Shown piece by piece: positions 52,001 to 61,562 of a stretch of DNA of 64,000 nt. The stretch comes from Spongilla lacustris. Taxonomy: Eukaryota; Porifera; Demospongiae; Spongillida; Spongillidae. How positions within the stretch are numbered: the stretch's first letter is position 1; every line of letters starts with the position of its first letter. The notes beneath the pieces were generated by a model. That model was not told where the DNA came from, did no database searches, and worked only from the letters and a program-made list of their open reading frames with translations. The position numbers and the translations under genes are program-made. The stretch lies in the NCBI GenBank assembly GCA_949361645.1, contig OX442431.1:2289122-2353121 (forward strand), read 5' to 3'.

Positions 52001-53386
52001 AGGTCCAGAGCACCATCCACACCAAGGCGGGCTATCAAATCTGCCACATCTTTAGGCAGGAAGTTTAAATTCTGTTCGTATTCTGTTACAACTTCGTTAT
52101 AGAATGCTGGGATGACTTCCAAGATGGAGTCCTTGAGCAGGGTGCCATGGGCAAACCCCATGTCATACGGGCTGCCATAGACATGCAGGACTGTTGGAAA
52201 TATAGGAAGAGTACGACAAACATAACCACACCCATTTCATAAAATCCACAGCACACTGTAATAGAATAATATCCATAATCCTGAATACCCCACTCCCACT
52301 CCCACCCCCACTCACATCTCCACTCCCACCTTCACTCCCACCTCCACTCACATCCCCACTCCATGCATGCAATCATACCTTAACACCACTGCTGCAAGCC
52401 ATATGTTGCACAGAATGCGATTATGGCAAAAATGATCATGTACCATGCATGCATGGTGGAGACTGTGGCATGTGTTATGTAAGTGCACAAGTACCACGCT
52501 TGGTTAGAAGCTCAGCTTGTTGTCTACCTTCTGTGGAGTGACAACTCCACTTAACTGTTGTGAACTCAAGCATAACCATCAATGGCAATTATCAATGCCA
52601 AAATGCTGCCCATCTCCTTCACTGCTCAGTGTCACTGACTGATTGCCCATAATAAGCACATGTGCAGGCCTCCCCCCCCCCCCCCCCCCCCGGTCCTGTG
52701 AGAGTGATGACCACTCCCCTTTACTCATGGGAAAGTGCTGTCACTCTCCTGCCACTCCTCCTATGGGCCACATAGGAACGTACTAGATGATCAGTCCACC
52801 AAGCCATGACACTGGTCCAGATAAGATAAATTAGCTTGTAAGGGTCACATAATAAACGTTAAACTGCGTGCTGTGAGGCATTTGGGCTTGCTAAATTGCT
52901 ACGCCTCCTGTGGCCACATTAATCACGAGGTGCATTCGATCCATGAATGGGCGGGGCAGATACAAAGCCATAAAAATATTACTGCGCCTCCTGTCATGCT
53001 TAGCTTCTATTTGTGTGTGGGCTCAATTTGACCTCACTGCTATTAAGTACCGATCCCGATACAACAACCACTGTTATTTTCCCGTGAAATTAATGTGAAA
53101 AACAAGCGCTGAGGTTGCAATTCTTACCGTATATCTGATCGTCATCCTCTCCAACAGTGTACAGTGATCCATTGGCCACTTCCTTCAGCAAGGTGGGCAT
53201 CCCAGTCCAAGGAGGAATTGTGTTAGGCTGACCAGGGCAGCTGGTAGCTCCAATGGAAGGATCCTTTGTGATTTCAAACGCCTTGCATACAACAGACAAT
53301 TGGAACAACAACACGGTTGCCGAGATGACCGTTGCAAGCTGCATGCCACAATTCACGCCCACTAACTTGCTCCGGTAGTCCAGCAT
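49061..53386 (-). CDS. DCD1/AAT-like Ntn hydrolase, 10 exons
   Basis: Exons (high to low): 53386-53128, 52190-51874, 50827-50765, 50562-50430, 50226-50088, 50038-49936, 49865-49772, 49708-49668, 49608-49507, 49189-49061. All are GT-AG and in phase; total 1380 nt, 459 residues. A hydrophobic leader (MQLATVISATVLLFQLSVVC) starts at Met15, which may be the true start. Then come LHVYGSPYDMGFAHGTLLKD, KAGCSMLGAWGTATIDPSGM, RALDFDTT and FANVGWAGWIASISG, RIGVPFNFLIRDILQFD and EAHRTCSIWLGVGDGN. This order matches the acyl-CoA:6-APA acyltransferase / C45 group, which includes the Dictyostelium dcd1A/B acid-ceramidase-like proteins. By family, Cys195 in AGCS would be the N-terminal nucleophile freed by self-cleavage. 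N-glycosylation sites (NVT twice) and the leader suggest a lysosomal or secreted enzyme. Substrate unknown. The gene converges on the TPC gene. Confidence 0.85.
50571..50719. repeat. (GGGA)n in an Ntn-hydrolase intron
   Basis: About 37 GGGA units. On the minus (sense) strand this is (TCCC)n running to within 10 bases of the acceptor at 50563, so it forms the polypyrimidine tract of this 202-bp intron. Confidence 0.97.
51821..51880 (-). repeat. 31-bp tandem duplication of an Ntn-hydrolase donor
   Basis: The exon 2 end and its donor (sense ATTAAG|GTTAGTGCA) are repeated 31 bp downstream in the intron, with two mismatches. The extra donor, if used, would shift the frame because 31 is not a multiple of three. 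Confidence 0.8.
52672..52691 (+). repeat. C20 homopolymer
   Basis: Run of 20 C in intron 1 of the minus-strand hydrolase (G20 on its sense strand). Confidence 0.95.
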
Positions 53387-53515
53387 AAGGTTTACTTACA
53401 ATTAGAACTATACCGTAAATGGCCAGGCGTGCGAGCCTCATTATAAATACTATATTTTGAGCTAGCCATACAGCGGCGGCGAACGCGCCCCCTACTCATG
53501 CATATGTATTCATAG

Positions 53516-53546
<31 letters not shown>

Positions 53547-54557
53547 ACCTTCCGCCGCCCCTGACATAAAAAGAAAAATGAAAGCATGCATAGAATACCT
53601 ATAACCACGTACTCACTTGATCATCAGAGAGCTGACACAGTCACAGCAATCGCGAGTTATAGAGTTACATGATTATCCGTGGCGCGGTTTAATTTAAAAA
53701 ATAGCGACCAAAAAATGATGCTTATATCAGTGTAAATGTTCGAGCCAATTAGGCACGTGATAATGGTCTCTACAGCCAACTCCGCACTGTTGAGAAGCCT
53801 TATCAACTAACTAGTGGAAGTCTAACTAACTCGAGGTAAGAAACCATTCACAAAACTTTAAAAACAACTTTTGATACGTATTAGAGCAAGAGGCCGGATT
53901 TTGGTCAAAAAACTAAGATGACGTAAGGGTTTTTCGCCCTAATGCATCTAACTACGTTTCTAAGCTCTCTTTTGCACCCATGAGCAAGCAAAGAAAAGGG
54001 AATATGGACAACGCATTCGAGATGTTGAACATGGCATCTTCACACCCCCACTTTTTTTTCCACTTCGGGTGCAAAGGGGAGAGAAGCCACCACTTTTTAC
54101 AAACGACTAGCTGATCTACTATCTGAAAAGCAATACAAATCATATTCCGTCATTATGGGCAGGCTGAGATGTCGTCTGGCTTTTGCCATTCTGCAGTGCT
54201 GTCATGTGCCTGCGAGGAAGCAGTACATGAGGGCAGAGTCTCATTATAGGCTGATTTTTCTGTTGATCACATACACGTATATTTATATGTTGCTATTTAA
54301 GTCTGAAGTTATCAGTATGCCTTTGATACGTCAGTATGCCTTTGATACGTGTATTGTAGGTATGATACAAAATGGCTGATAGAGAGCGGCTTAATTAATA
54401 GTTACTAACTCAGTACATACATGTATACATTTGTCGTAAGACTTAGCTCAAAGCACCATAACCTAAACCCTTTCTAATTTTGCACGAACGCGCAAGAGCT
54501 TCCAGTTCAGCTATCAATGTACGTCTGATCATAGATATTAAGTAAGTCTAATATCTA
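53387..54557. other. 5' flank of the Ntn hydrolase, gene-free
   Basis: A minus-strand TATTTATAAT near 53442-53450, about 60 nt upstream of the ATG, may be the promoter TATA element. A C26 run lies at 53521-53546. I see no coding sequence. Confidence 0.4.
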
Positions 54558-54582
54558 TTGTCTGATATTCCTTTGTGGAAGA

Positions 54583-54737
54583 ATGGGGGATGCGCGAACG
54601 CTATCCCCCCCTACCAAAAATTGCGCACCCGAGGCTCCCACGTTTGGGGAGATCGCAGGCTTCAACCGGACGAAGTGCAATGCACGGTCTCCACCCGGAA
54701 GGACCGCCTTGTTGATCACGGTACCTTCTGTGCCAGG
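54583..54737 (+). CDS. Possible first coding exon, gene unknown
   Basis: ATG at 54583 opens a GC-rich frame reading MGDARTLSPPTKNCAPEAPT, FGEIAGFNRTKC and TALLITVPSVP, ending at a good donor (CCAG|GTAAGT). Base composition stands out from the AT-rich surroundings. I do not recognise it and see no matching second exon. It may belong to a mobile element. Confidence 0.25.
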
Positions 54738-54996
54738 TAAGTTAACTTGTAGAAATCGATCATGGAAATATGTACTGCAAGCATATTAAAATACTTGTGG
54801 GTCTACCATCCCGCGGCGCGCGCGATAGGTAACGAAGTTAATAACCACCACTAGCTAGTCACAGCGTGCGGCCGTATCCTCCACCTCCGTAATATTGAAA
54901 TGATATAGTAATGCCTTAGCAACGAGCCTTGACTACCGCCGACGTGACTTGACCTGATCTGACAAGTTCAGTCGCCATTTTACAAGCCATATAAAG

Positions 54997-55609
54997 GAGG
55001 CTGCAGTGCATTGGTGTCAGCGGCACAAACTACTCTCTGACAGCAAGATGTGTCCAAAGTGTGAAACAGACATGCGTCTTGTAAAGAGAAAGGGCGTTAA
55101 CCCTGAGGATATGGGGTGGAGATACCCCAGAAAGGGATGTAGAAAGGAGGAGGCCCTGCAACCGGGGACATTTTTTGAAGGCAGCCACCTTCTTATATCA
55201 CAAATCCTCTCGATGATCCACCTCTGGTCCACTAAGACTCCTGTAGGTAAAATGATGACAGAAGTGGATGTAAGTTATAGCCTTTGTAGGAAACAACTGA
55301 TGGAATACATGTATTGCTCCATGTAGGTTGCTTGGCATACTGCTGTCGACTGGTACAATTTATTCGAGATGTATGTGGAGGTCAGGGTGTGGAGGTTGAA
55401 ATAGATGAGTGGACCCTACAACAGGTGCACATACCCAAGGTGTTGAAGGGATGTGGAGCTGTTGTAAGAGAATGTTGAGGGAGGAGAAGACAATGCACTC
55501 CCAGTTATTCGAGACTTACATACCTGAATTTATGTGGAGGAAACGCTTTGGGGGCCCTCTTGCATTTTCTAACATATTGGAATACATCGCTGAACAATAC
55601 CCTGTATAG
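54997..55609 (+). pseudogene. Broken Merlin/ISXO2-type transposase
   Basis: The frames give CPKC with DMRLVKR, GTFFEGSHLLISQILSMIHL, TAVDWYNLF, VCGGQGVEVEIDE, then DPTTGAHTQGVEGMWSCCKR and FMWRKRFGG...YIAEQYPV. By memory these are the zinc ribbon, helix-turn-helix-like part and catalytic ends of the IS1595/ISXO2 DDE family, whose eukaryotic members are the Merlin transposons. The gene is broken. The second zinc-ribbon CxxC is damaged (WRYPRKGC), there are at least two frame changes and a stop near 55324, and roughly the middle hundred residues between EIDE and DPTTGAHTQ are deleted at about 55410. I found no inverted repeats around it. Confidence 0.75.
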
Positions 55610-55962
55610 GTTTATGGGTATAGTATTAATACGTTATGTGTAAGCTTGATTCTAAAATTAAACATCTGACTATGGATGAGAGACGTTGAACGGCTTCATA
55701 TTTCTTAGCGTGAATTACGCGTTGATTAGTTCTAAGAACGTGCGAATTAAAAGTTGTCCCGTAAGCAGTTAAGTGCGAGGGGGTATCCAATCTGCAGTAT
55801 AACCGGTACTTACATACTTTGGAGTAGATGTTTTGCCATATTGATTGGGCAGTATACTAGACGCGCTACTGAGACTGAAGTGGTGTGCGAAAGTATTGAA
55901 ATCATAGGGGTACTCCGTCGTAATGATATTTGAACCTATTTGCGAAAAACCGTTCACATTAC

Positions 55963-56318
55963 TTAATGTCTATTGCCCTGAATGTCCACCCCGGGGTACA
56001 ATTGGACACCCGGGTGGACAGCAAAAAAAGTTTTTGCCGTTCGGTCACGGAAGGGACACGGCTGCATTTAACGGTACTGGCTTACAGAAAAAGTCTTTTC
56101 AGGATCGGGCCGAGATAAGTAAGGCTTAAAACCTTTCGGTACTCGTAAAACGACCCGTGCTAGCGGACCTATCCATTACGCTCCGTGCTTGCGGATCGGT
56201 CGGAGCGTAATGGATAGGTCCGCTAGCACGGGTCGTTTTACGAGTACCGAAAGGATTTAAGCCTTACTTATCTCGGCCCGATCCTGAAAAGACTTGTTCT
56301 GTAAGCCAGTACCGTTAA
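55963..56318. mobile_element. TTAA MITE copy 1, truncated
   Basis: Starts at TTAA (55963-55966) with TGTCTATTGCCCTGAATGTC. It has the palindromic centre (CCTATCCATTACGCTCCG and complement). Its right arm stops at TTAA (56315-56318), which is an internal TTAA of the normal right arm. Confidence 0.8.
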
Positions 56319-56777
56319 TGTCTATTGTCCTGAATGTCCACCCGGGGGTACCATTGTATACCCGCGGGTGGACAGCAAAAAACGTTTTTGCTGTTCGGTC
56401 ATGGAAGGGACCTAGTTGCATTTAACGGTACTGGCTTATAGTATAAGTCTTTTCAGGATTGGGCCGAGATAAGCAAGGCTTAAATCCTTTTGGTACATGT
56501 AGAACGAGCCGTACTAGCGGGTCTATCCATTACGCTCCGCGCATGCGGATCGGTCGGAGCGTAATGGATAGGTCAGCTAGCACGGGTCGTTTTACGAGTA
56601 CCGAAAGGACTTAAGCCTTACTTATCTCGGCCCAATCCTGAAAATTCTTGTTCTGTAAGCCAGTACCGTTAAATGCAGCCAGGCCCATTCCGTGACCGAA
56701 CGGCAAAAACTTTTTTTGCTGTCCACCCGGGTGTCCAATTGTACCCCCGGGTGGACATTCAGGACAATAGACATTAA
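56315..56777. mobile_element. TTAA MITE copy 2, complete
   Basis: Body 56319-56773 between TTAA and TTAA, with the same terminal and central palindromes as the copies at 47188 and 55963. The ORFs on either strand within it are mirror artefacts. Confidence 0.8.
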
Positions 56778-57092
56778 GAATGCTTAGTCCTAGGCGGGAT
56801 ATGAGCATACACAGCTCAAGTGTATGGATAGTGGATGGATTGGTGAGATTTGCAACCTTCCATGATATGATCCTGGCATGCACGAGAGGCGCTCACATGT
56901 ACATGTAACCGGCCAGTGAAATCCAGCTAGGCGCAATTTTTAATTTGAACCAGAGCGAAAAAATCACGATATATTCATGCAAAAATTGATGCTATCCAGA
57001 TAATTTTAATTGAATCACACACCTACATCCCTAGCACATGATCCCTCATCATTACTAAATTGAGGCATCATTCGGTATCAGAGTCTGAATCA

Positions 57093-57453
57093 CTAGCTCC
57101 ATCCTCCCCCCACCCCCACGTCATCATCGGGCTCATCTGGCATAGGAACGGAGCTCGGGCCCGGCTGCCCAGCGGCTACGGTAGAGTTGCATGTAGGTGG
57201 GGCAGGCAGAGCAAGCAAGGGAGTAGGCTCCTTGCTCATGGGCAGCTTGAGGGCATCTTTGGCAAGCTTCTGCAAGTCTGCTTTCTTGGAGCCCTTTGGG
57301 ACCTCGACTGCCTTGAAGGCAAGCACCGGGCGGCCGTTAGCAGCGTCTCCAGGAGAATATTTAGGTGTCACGTAAGACACAATGGCTCCCCCACCCCGTG
57401 GGCTCCTTCTAGACCCCTCTGCAGCTGCCCCCTCTCCGCTGTTACCCTCCATG
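57093..57453 (-). CDS. Small GC-rich ORF, unknown function
   Basis: The likely start is the ATG at 57453, opening MEGNSGEGAAAEGSRRSP. An earlier in-frame ATG at 57536 lies in AT-rich sequence. The product is low-complexity: Gly/Ala/Ser, a Lys-rich centre (PKGSKKADLQKLAKDALKLP) and a Pro/Asp tail (PMPDEPDDDVGVGGG). The frame ends at a TAG, but a +1 shift at the G-run continues into DGASDSDSDTE and a stop at about 57062, a more natural acidic tail. A TATAAATATT-like sequence at about 57574-57583 (minus) and a duplicated 19-bp word at 57508-57550 lie upstream. No domain recognised. Confidence 0.35.
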
Positions 57454-57599
57454 ACGCCGCGTTTTTCGGCTAGGAAGACTAATTTAACAATTAAATTAAA
57501 ACATTTTGGGCGCCAATCCTTTGTTTTACGCGCCAATCCTTTGTTTTACGCGCACGTGTTTCCCATGTGGCCAAATATTTATAGTCTTGGGATCCGTTA

Positions 57600-58100
57600 A
57601 TCTATTACCTACATACAGAAAAAAAGTCCGATAGCGAAATCCCGTTCCTATCCCGAGATATGATCTCGTTTTTTCGGAAGCGGTTCAATTTAACTCCGCG
57701 CGCGGTTCAAATATCATTACGACGGAGTACAAATACTTCTTTGTTGGCTTGGCCAGGGGAGGAATAGCTACATGTACCACATTCTGCATTAGGTGCTATT
57801 GAGAGGTTATGATACCTTCGTTTTAGCTTGGCCAGGAGCCATTGTTTTTCAATGATTGACTTTAAGCTGTGGCTCAGACTATAGAGAATGTATGGTTAGG
57901 GTGTCGTGAGGCCGGAAAGTCACTGAGGTATGGTTAGGGAGTGCATGGTGAGGAACGTCAATGAGGTATGGTTAGGCGTGGAGTTATGATTAGGGATTGG
58001 AGAGCAAAGGCTAAGGGGCTGGGTTATATAGGGTGTAGGGCATTTGTCAGGACAGGACTGGTGTCAGCCAAGGGTGTTGGTGAAGTGCTACACTCATGTG
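57600..58100. other. Gene-free stretch with TATGGTTAGGG words
   Basis: Loosely repeated GAGGTATGGTTAGGG-like words between 57890 and 58010. I see no gene. Confidence 0.4.
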
Positions 58101-58111
58101 TGTGGTAATCT

Positions 58112-58381
58112 TCAGCTTTTACATCCTGTTTGCAGGCTATGCAGTGGACCATTACGTCCTTCAGCAGTCAGTTGAGGTGCCGGCTTAAGTTCTGCTGGCT
58201 TCAGCTGTGTGCAGCAGCATGAACACTTCATCTCTACACATGTGGACACTTCACCTCTACACACATGAACTCCATGAACCTTTTCACTGTGCAAGTGGTA
58301 CATATGAGTGCATGCTCTACACGGGATCTCTATAGGTTGGCAGAGGATCATCAAGCAGATTGGGCACTGTAGCTGGTCCAA
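58112..58381 (-). pseudogene. RING-like fragment, probable mobile-element debris
   Basis: The minus frame reads LQCPICLMILCQPIEIPCRA, then CTHMYHLHSEKVHG, and ends LKPAELKPAPQLTAEGRNGP. CPIC...IPCxxCxH resembles the first half of a RING finger. The tail LxPAxLxPAP resembles RAG1-like or transposon-borne RING proteins as I remember them. No ATG starts the frame, and a stop lies just upstream of the CPIC block. It is either one exon of a spliced gene or a remnant. Confidence 0.35.
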
Positions 58382-59002
58382 GAAATGTCAGTTGGGTTAT
58401 CAATTGGAACATCTGCTGGTGTCTTTGTGCAATTCCAATAATCCAGGCAATAATTGTACCATTACAGCTATATGTGTAGCGGCAGTGGATTTGAATGTGG
58501 ATCTGATTTTTAATTTCTTTGTGGAAGGCAGTGTACTTTCAGGTACATGTATGCATGCATGTACATCTCTACTATACCTAGCACCCCTCTTCTGCATGTG
58601 CTCTCCACTGAAAGATAATGGTGCATGTATATAGGTAGGTGATCTTGAACTTATGGATGAGCGCTACTGTGTTGTGAAAAACCAATATGACTGACATGCC
58701 TCTTCATGTTCTCTTTGGGGATGCATACTCACCTGCATGGTAGACATTTACTTTGCTGTGAACATGTTTATATTGCCGGACTGTGACTGTTGATATGGAC
58801 AGGGTAGGCTATGACTCAGGTGTTAAGATGTGAACTGCAGATCAGAACCACTTGGGCCACAAGAGGGTAACATGACCTGGAATATGGGTACACTTCAAAC
58901 ATGCCACCGGAATGACAATGTAAGAGAGAGCGGGGCTGGTTGTCACAAACATTAAGACGTCAACGAGTGATATGTATGCAGGTAGTCTCAAATACAAAAC
59001 AT

Positions 59003-59085
59003 GAGAACTACTAGTTGGGCGTAGCCCGACCTTCGCGTATCGCGCCAATACGCGAAGGTCGGGCTACGCCCAACTAGAGAACTAC
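59003..59085. mobile_element. 65-bp perfect-palindrome micro-MITE, 9-bp TSD
   Basis: Body 59012-59076: two 29-bp perfect inverted arms (starting TAGTTGGGCGTAGCCCGACC) around a 7-base loop CGCGCCA. It is bordered on both sides by GAGAACTAC (59003-59011 and 59077-59085). A diverged single arm (TAGTTGGGCGTGGCCCGCCC) lies at about 59408. The 9-bp duplication matches the size seen for the 14.8-kb element. Confidence 0.85.
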
Positions 59086-59089
59086 TAAG

Positions 59090-60640
59090 TGCATGCAGCG
59101 CTAATGTCATGTTCCAGTCAAAAAAATGGCATAAACTATGATATAATGAGTAATAAATGTGTATTAAAAACCCAAATACCAATTCCAGTTGAGTTGCAAA
59201 TACGAGTGTCATTATGGAAATGGTTGTCTCAAAATGGCACAGGGTCAGTTGTCACAGTTCTTAGACTATTCAAAGTATCGGAACCTAAGCCTGCTCCTAC
59301 CCGATACCACTATTTATGTTGCCAATGTACCGGACTTTTAGCTAGCGTATTTGGATATAGAGCCGTCGAATGCCTACAATGTAGTAAGTAATACTGCCGC
59401 GCCGACGTAGTTGGGCGTGGCCCGCCCTTCGCATTAACTCGCGTCTATCGGCGAGTTTCCCGCCTTTCGAATTGTACTTTGATTAGAATACCAGTAAATT
59501 TGCGGTGAATAAACAAACGAATCGGGAAGGATGAATATGGATCGTAAAGCAAGCTTAGAGCTGGCTCGTGTGTGCATAGACATTGCTAACTCCAGTAGTA
59601 CGGGATCGTTGATTTTCCCCGCATTCGAATGCATGGTGGTCGTTAGAGCTACCAACTGTATTCAGTAAGGAATCCACTTCATTTATCACCTATGTTCAGA
59701 GAAAGAAAGGCGCTCAACAACGCCCCCCAAAATTTATGCGCTACTGGTCTTATTAGACGGTGGTCGGATTGGCGAGCGAGCGGTTAAGTGGTCTTGTTAC
59801 TGGGTGGTCTTATTTGTGACTCATATTGTGAGCCGCTACAGTCATATTAATGTTAACCGTTACTGAAGCGCTCTTCCGAAACTATTAAAAGAGCTAGGCA
59901 CATCTTCGAGCGTAAACGGGAATATCTCTGTATACGAGTGGCTAGCCCCCACTGGCTACTAGCACTACTAGGCCCCATGGCCCATCTCTACCTGTAACTA
60001 CATAGACTTGTCGGCACGCATGCACGCAAGAAATTGTAGCCCAACGGCCGCGAAATATTTCTTTGGCATTGCATAAAATAATATTATATTATAGTGGCAA
60101 TTGTGCATGCAATCGGTGTATCTCGTTGAACATTGTAATCAGAAAAAAACATGCATGTGTTGGCATCTGCATTGCAAAAACATGCATCTTTCCCCTAAAT
60201 CCACAACATTTAGTAAATTAGACGCGCAGTACATATACGAGACATACCGTAATCGTTTTGTAATCGCGCTGACAGAGCCTGCATGCATGTAATGAATCAC
60301 GAATCGTAATAATACTTACTATATATCCTCAAAAGCCACTTCAAAAACAGTTATAAGCACTAGCGAAGTGAGGTGAGTAAGTGACAGCGTGCATGCATGC
60401 CTATTGTTATTGTACATTGTTCAAGTAAAAGGTTATACATGTATATACTGCCTTTTTATACAGTATAATTGACGCGCAATCGTCCAATGGAAATTGCTAT
60501 TATTATTTCTAATGCACGTCGCGCGCAGATTCTCACCTCCTCTCCAGGCCCGCCGTTGAATTCTGGCTATACGGGGCTGGTTTCAAATATATAATTTCTG
60601 TAACTGATACCGGTATGAAATGGACCAAACAACTGATATA
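59090..60640. other. Gene-free stretch
   Basis: Mixed AT-rich sequence. An ORF at 59089-59391 has a CCQC...CLQC pair that could be a decayed zinc-binding motif, but nothing else supports it. Confidence 0.35.
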
Positions 60641-60826
60641 GAATCCTGTATTTCAAGTTGGTGGGTCAGTCTTCAATTTTGGAATTTTGGGGGGAGCATG
60701 TATAAGTGTGTATAACCATGCACGGGGCTGTTTCAAGTGCTACCATTTGATGATTACTGAAAAATAGGGAATTTCATAATGACAACAAGGGAACCGCATT
60801 TTAAAATTAACCATGAGGTGTGAGGA

Positions 60827-60898
60827 TTGAAACTGGACGGAGGCATTAAGAAAGTATACCGGCCGGTATACTTTCTTAATGCCTCCGTCCAGTTTCAA
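60827..60898. repeat. Perfect 72-bp palindrome
   Basis: Two 36-base arms with no spacer; the centre is GG|CC at 60862/60863. It forms one end of the fold-back insert. Confidence 0.95.
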
Positions 60899-60923
60899 GA
60901 ATATCAAAGAGGTGTATCCCAGA

Positions 60924-61010
60924 ATTTTAAAATAACAGTCGCAAAACTTCGATCGGGACATAATGGGCCATTATGTCCCGATCGAAGTTTTACGACTGTT
61001 ATTTTAAAAT
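60924..61010. repeat. 87-bp palindrome with one-base centre
   Basis: Arms of 43 bases (60924-60966 and 60968-61010) with a single mismatch around G60967. It forms the other end of the fold-back insert. Confidence 0.95.
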
Positions 61011-61139
61011 ACTTGATTCCTAAGTACAATATATTTAGCCGTTGTCCAATGCGCTTGCTATTATACATATACGCTTTTGTTGTTTGTTTTTTTGCAGCTC
61101 ATATGCTGGTGGTGCTCTGTTAGATTTGTGTACAGGTAT

Positions 61140-61525
61140 ATATAACATGTAACATGGGGGTGCACGTATAAGTGCATAATAGTGTGTATAACCATGTACG
61201 GGGCTGTTTAAAGTGCTATCAGTGGATAGTGTCCAGAATGACGACTTGCATGTACTGAAAGATAGGGAATTTCATGATGACAACAAGGGAACCGCATTTT
61301 AAAATTAATCCTGAGGTGTGAGGATTGAAACTGAACGGAGGGCATTAAGATAGTATACCCATTATGTCCCGATCGAAGTTTTGCGCTGTTATTAAAAATT
61401 TTGATTCCCGCTGTAAAATATGTTGTCCAATGCGCAAGCTATTATACATATATGTTTTTGTTATTTGTTTATTTGCAGCTCATATGCTGGTGGTGCCCTG
61501 TTAGATTTGTGTAAAAAACATAACA
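61140..61525 (+). repeat. Upstream duplication copy 2, unfolded
   Basis: Colinear with copy 1 but with the simple junction TATACCCATTATGTCCC at about 61355. It lies directly upstream of the gene at 61563. Both copies end in TTTGCAG followed by a frame reading SSYAGGALLDLC, which resembles the YGGAxF repeats of that gene. Confidence 0.8.
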
Positions 61526-61562
61526 TACCTTTTCCACTGGTATATACAGAAAGAATTTAAAC

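Larger units (their letters stand above)
60640..61135 (+). repeat. Upstream duplication copy 1, with fold-back insert
   Basis: Copy 1 shares with copy 2 (61140-61525) the words GTGTATAACCATG, GACAACAAGGGAACCGCATT, TGAGGTGTGAGGATTGAAAC, CCGATCGAAGTTTT and GCTCATATGCTGGTGGTGC. Unlike copy 2 it carries about 105 bp inserted at the ATACC/CATTATG junction that is the reverse complement of both flanks. Confidence 0.85.

Noticed and set aside
57890..58010. Interstitial telomere repeat (TTAGGG words)
   Set aside because: TATGGTTAGGG words are loosely spaced and degenerate, not a TTAGGG array.
58842..59048. 68-codon minus ORF through the hairpin at 59012
   Set aside because: It spans a MITE and its target duplication; no coding features.
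60740..61123. Two ORFs on opposite strands sharing KLDGGIKKVYRPVYFLNASV
   Set aside because: Mirror images produced by the perfect 72-bp palindrome, not related genes.
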